DNA of 64,000 bases from an uncultured Lachnospiraceae bacterium (GTDB taxonomy: Bacteria; Bacillota; Clostridia; Lachnospirales; Lachnospiraceae): assembly GCA_947650155.1 (NCBI GenBank), contig CANSUS010000009.1:16422-80421 (forward strand), read 5' to 3'. The notes under the pieces are model-generated. The model saw only the letters and a program-made list of their open reading frames with translations. It was not told where the DNA came from and did no database searches. A program made the position numbers and the translations under genes. Positions 62,758-64,000 of this stretch are shown here, in pieces (the first letter of the stretch is position 1; the number at the start of each line of letters is the position of its first letter).

Positions 62758-63903
62758 ATGAAAAAACAGTTTATAAAAACATTCTGTATTTGTATGGGAA
62801 TTCTTGTTCTTCTTTTTGCAGGTTATACTTTTGCGTTAGAGAATGACAGAAGTGCAGAGGGAACAGAAAATTTGAATGTACTGATAAATGAGATCAGACA
62901 GCGTTCCATAAGTGAGGATGGGAGCAGTCCCATAGGAGCGCAGATTGATAAGCTGCAGGAAGAGGTGGGAAAGATCTCGGCAAAAGAGCATAAAGAAGAG
63001 ATCAAAAAAATCAAAGCTGCTTATTTGATTTTTACACTTGTCTGTACAGCCGCCGTTTTTCTATATTTGTATTTTAAACTGATCAGACCTTTTGAAAAAC
63101 TGGAGGATTATGTCGAAAAAATTGCAAAGGGAGATTTGAATACAGAGCTAAGACAGGAGCATTCCCACTTTTTCAGTGATTTTTTCTGGGCATTTGGCCA
63201 TATGCGGGAAGAACTTCTTTTTGCAAAGAAAAGAGAAAAGCAGGCTATACAGGAGAATAAAACGATTATTGCAGCACTGTCGCATGATATTAAAACTCCG
63301 ATTGCATCTATACGCGCTTATGCAGAAGGACTGGAGGCAAACTTAAGCGCTGATTATGAAGCAAGGGAGAGATACCTGCAGGTTATTATGAAAAAATGCG
63401 ATGAAGTTACAAAACTTACAAACGATCTGGTTTTGCATTCTTTATCGGAATTAGAGCATTTGGAGATCAAAGAACAGAGAGTTAATATTGGAATAGCGCT
63501 GGATACGATTATAACGGATCTGGAAGATGCACATATCCGTCTTGAAAAGCCGGTTTTACAGGCAGAGATTACAGCGGATGAAAAGCGGGTGGCACAGGTG
63601 ATAGAAAATCTGATAAATAATGCGAAAAAATATGCGCCCGGTTCTGAAATAAGAGTATGGACGAAGCGGGCGGAGACGGAGTTTGAAATTCATGTGCGGG
63701 ATTATGGCGAGGGGATTTTGCCGGAAGATATGCCTTTTATATTTGACAAATTTTATCGTGGAAAAAATGTGGGAGATAAACAGGGATCGGGACTTGGTCT
63801 CTATATCGTAAAATATATTATGGAACGGATGAGCGGAAAAGTGCAGCTTTTTAATCATAAAGACGGACTGGAGGTTGTTTTGTCTTTTCCTGTTTCTCAG
63901 TAA
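62758..63903 (+). CDS. VanS-like sensor histidine kinase
   Basis: A 381-residue kinase with two membrane helices (about 6-26 and 87-106), a short extracytoplasmic loop (27-86), HAMP (about 107-160), phospho-acceptor His176 in ALSHDIKTPIASIR and an ATPase domain (N-box NLINNAKKYAPG about 282; G-box GSGLGLYIVKYI). The ATG at 62758 follows GAGAAGGA by eight bases; the frame is open upstream within the regulator gene, but that part is out of register with it. The small sensor loop suggests sensing within the membrane or of envelope stress. Confidence 0.94.
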   Translation: MKKQFIKTFCICMGILVLLFAGYTFALENDRSAEGTENLNVLINEIRQRSISEDGSSPIGAQIDKLQEEVGKISAKEHKEEIKKIKAAYLIFTLVCTAAVFLYLYFKLIRPFEKLEDYVEKIAKGDLNTELRQEHSHFFSDFFWAFGHMREELLFAKKREKQAIQENKTIIAALSHDIKTPIASIRAYAEGLEANLSADYEARERYLQVIMKKCDEVTKLTNDLVLHSLSELEHLEIKEQRVNIGIALDTIITDLEDAHIRLEKPVLQAEITADEKRVAQVIENLINNAKKYAPGSEIRVWTKRAETEFEIHVRDYGEGILPEDMPFIFDKFYRGKNVGDKQGSGLGLYIVKYIMERMSGKVQLFNHKDGLEVVLSFPVSQ

Positions 63904-63913
63904 ATCGAATTTC

Positions 63914-63949
63914 ATGCTGTCAGATAAAGCCTATTCTGACAGCATTTTT
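63914..63949 (+). terminator. Terminator after the two-component system
   Basis: ATGCTGTCAG (63914-63923) pairs perfectly with CTGACAGCAT (63936-63945), followed by a T run. Confidence 0.9.
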
Positions 63950-63960
63950 ATTGTGTCACA

Positions 63961-63991
63961 GACAAAAATAAACCCCCTGCTATGCAGGGGG
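63961..63991 (-). terminator. Terminator of a convergent gene beyond the right edge
   Basis: CCCCCTGC-TAT-GCAGGGGG (63973-63991) is a perfect hairpin. On the minus strand it is followed by TTTATTTTTGTC, so it most likely ends a leftward transcript whose gene is outside the window. Confidence 0.7.
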
Positions 63992-64000
63992 AGGGAAAAT

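Noticed and set aside
1..64000. Search for mobile elements, CRISPR arrays, phage genes, tRNA and rRNA
   Set aside because: No transposase or integrase, no regularly spaced repeats, no cloverleaf or rRNA sequence was seen. Base composition and codon use look even across the window.

Overview
The window comes from a low- to mid-GC, spore-forming member of the Clostridia, most likely family Lachnospiraceae. The evidence is the complete spoIIIAA-AH operon plus spoIVB, a T-box leader on pheST, Gram-positive ribosome binding sites with many GTG and TTG starts, and the order spoIIIA / Asp23-like / nusB / xseAB / ispA / dxs / tlyA / argR / recN / spoIVB. That order matches the Bacillus subtilis chromosome apart from insertions and losses. 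This is core chromosome. I see no phage, transposon, CRISPR array, tRNA or rRNA.

Layout. 1-2614 (minus): a two-gene heterodimeric ABC exporter, the second gene cut by the window edge. 2834-5381 (plus): rpsO and pnp, with a long hairpin in the pnp leader. 5451-5693 (minus): a free-standing 80-residue glycyl radical domain. 5887-10902: the spoIIIA operon. 10981-15066: deoB, prfC and a transglutaminase-like exported protein. 15153-24214: a housekeeping operon (Asp23-like, nusB, xseA, xseB, ispA, dxs, tlyA, nadK, argR, recN), closed by a strong terminator and followed by spoIVB. Spo0A, usually next to spoIVB, is not there. 25810-31586: an MMPL/RND transporter translationally coupled to a 1104-residue GLUG-repeat surface protein. 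About 31616-31795: a structured RNA that I read as 6S RNA. 31965-35151: a SpoIID-domain protein with a very long N-terminal part, and a YihY-family membrane protein. 35183-38948: T-box, pheS, pheT. 38988-41518: M18 aminopeptidase and queA. 41536-43706 (minus): aroF-tyrA, entry and branch steps of tyrosine synthesis.

44000-55670 is a tight seven-gene operon, the least explained and most interesting part of the window. It encodes an exported membrane protein, an ABC ATPase, an ABC permease, a coiled-coil/glycine-rich membrane protein, a MoxR AAA+ ATPase, a DUF58 protein, and a 1513-residue membrane protein with three von Willebrand A domains, each with an intact DxSxS motif. It looks like a Bat/MoxR-type envelope system combined with an ABC transporter. 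No function can be assigned from sequence alone.

55820-63903 holds an EF-G paralogue with an altered guanine-recognition motif, an unrecognised three-helix membrane protein, a lipoprotein with SH3 and SGNH-hydrolase domains, an acyltransferase-3 membrane protein, and a VanRS-like two-component system. The lipoprotein/acyltransferase pair suggests acyl-group editing of a cell-wall polymer. Most transcription units have a recognisable sigma-A promoter and/or intrinsic terminator, listed individually.
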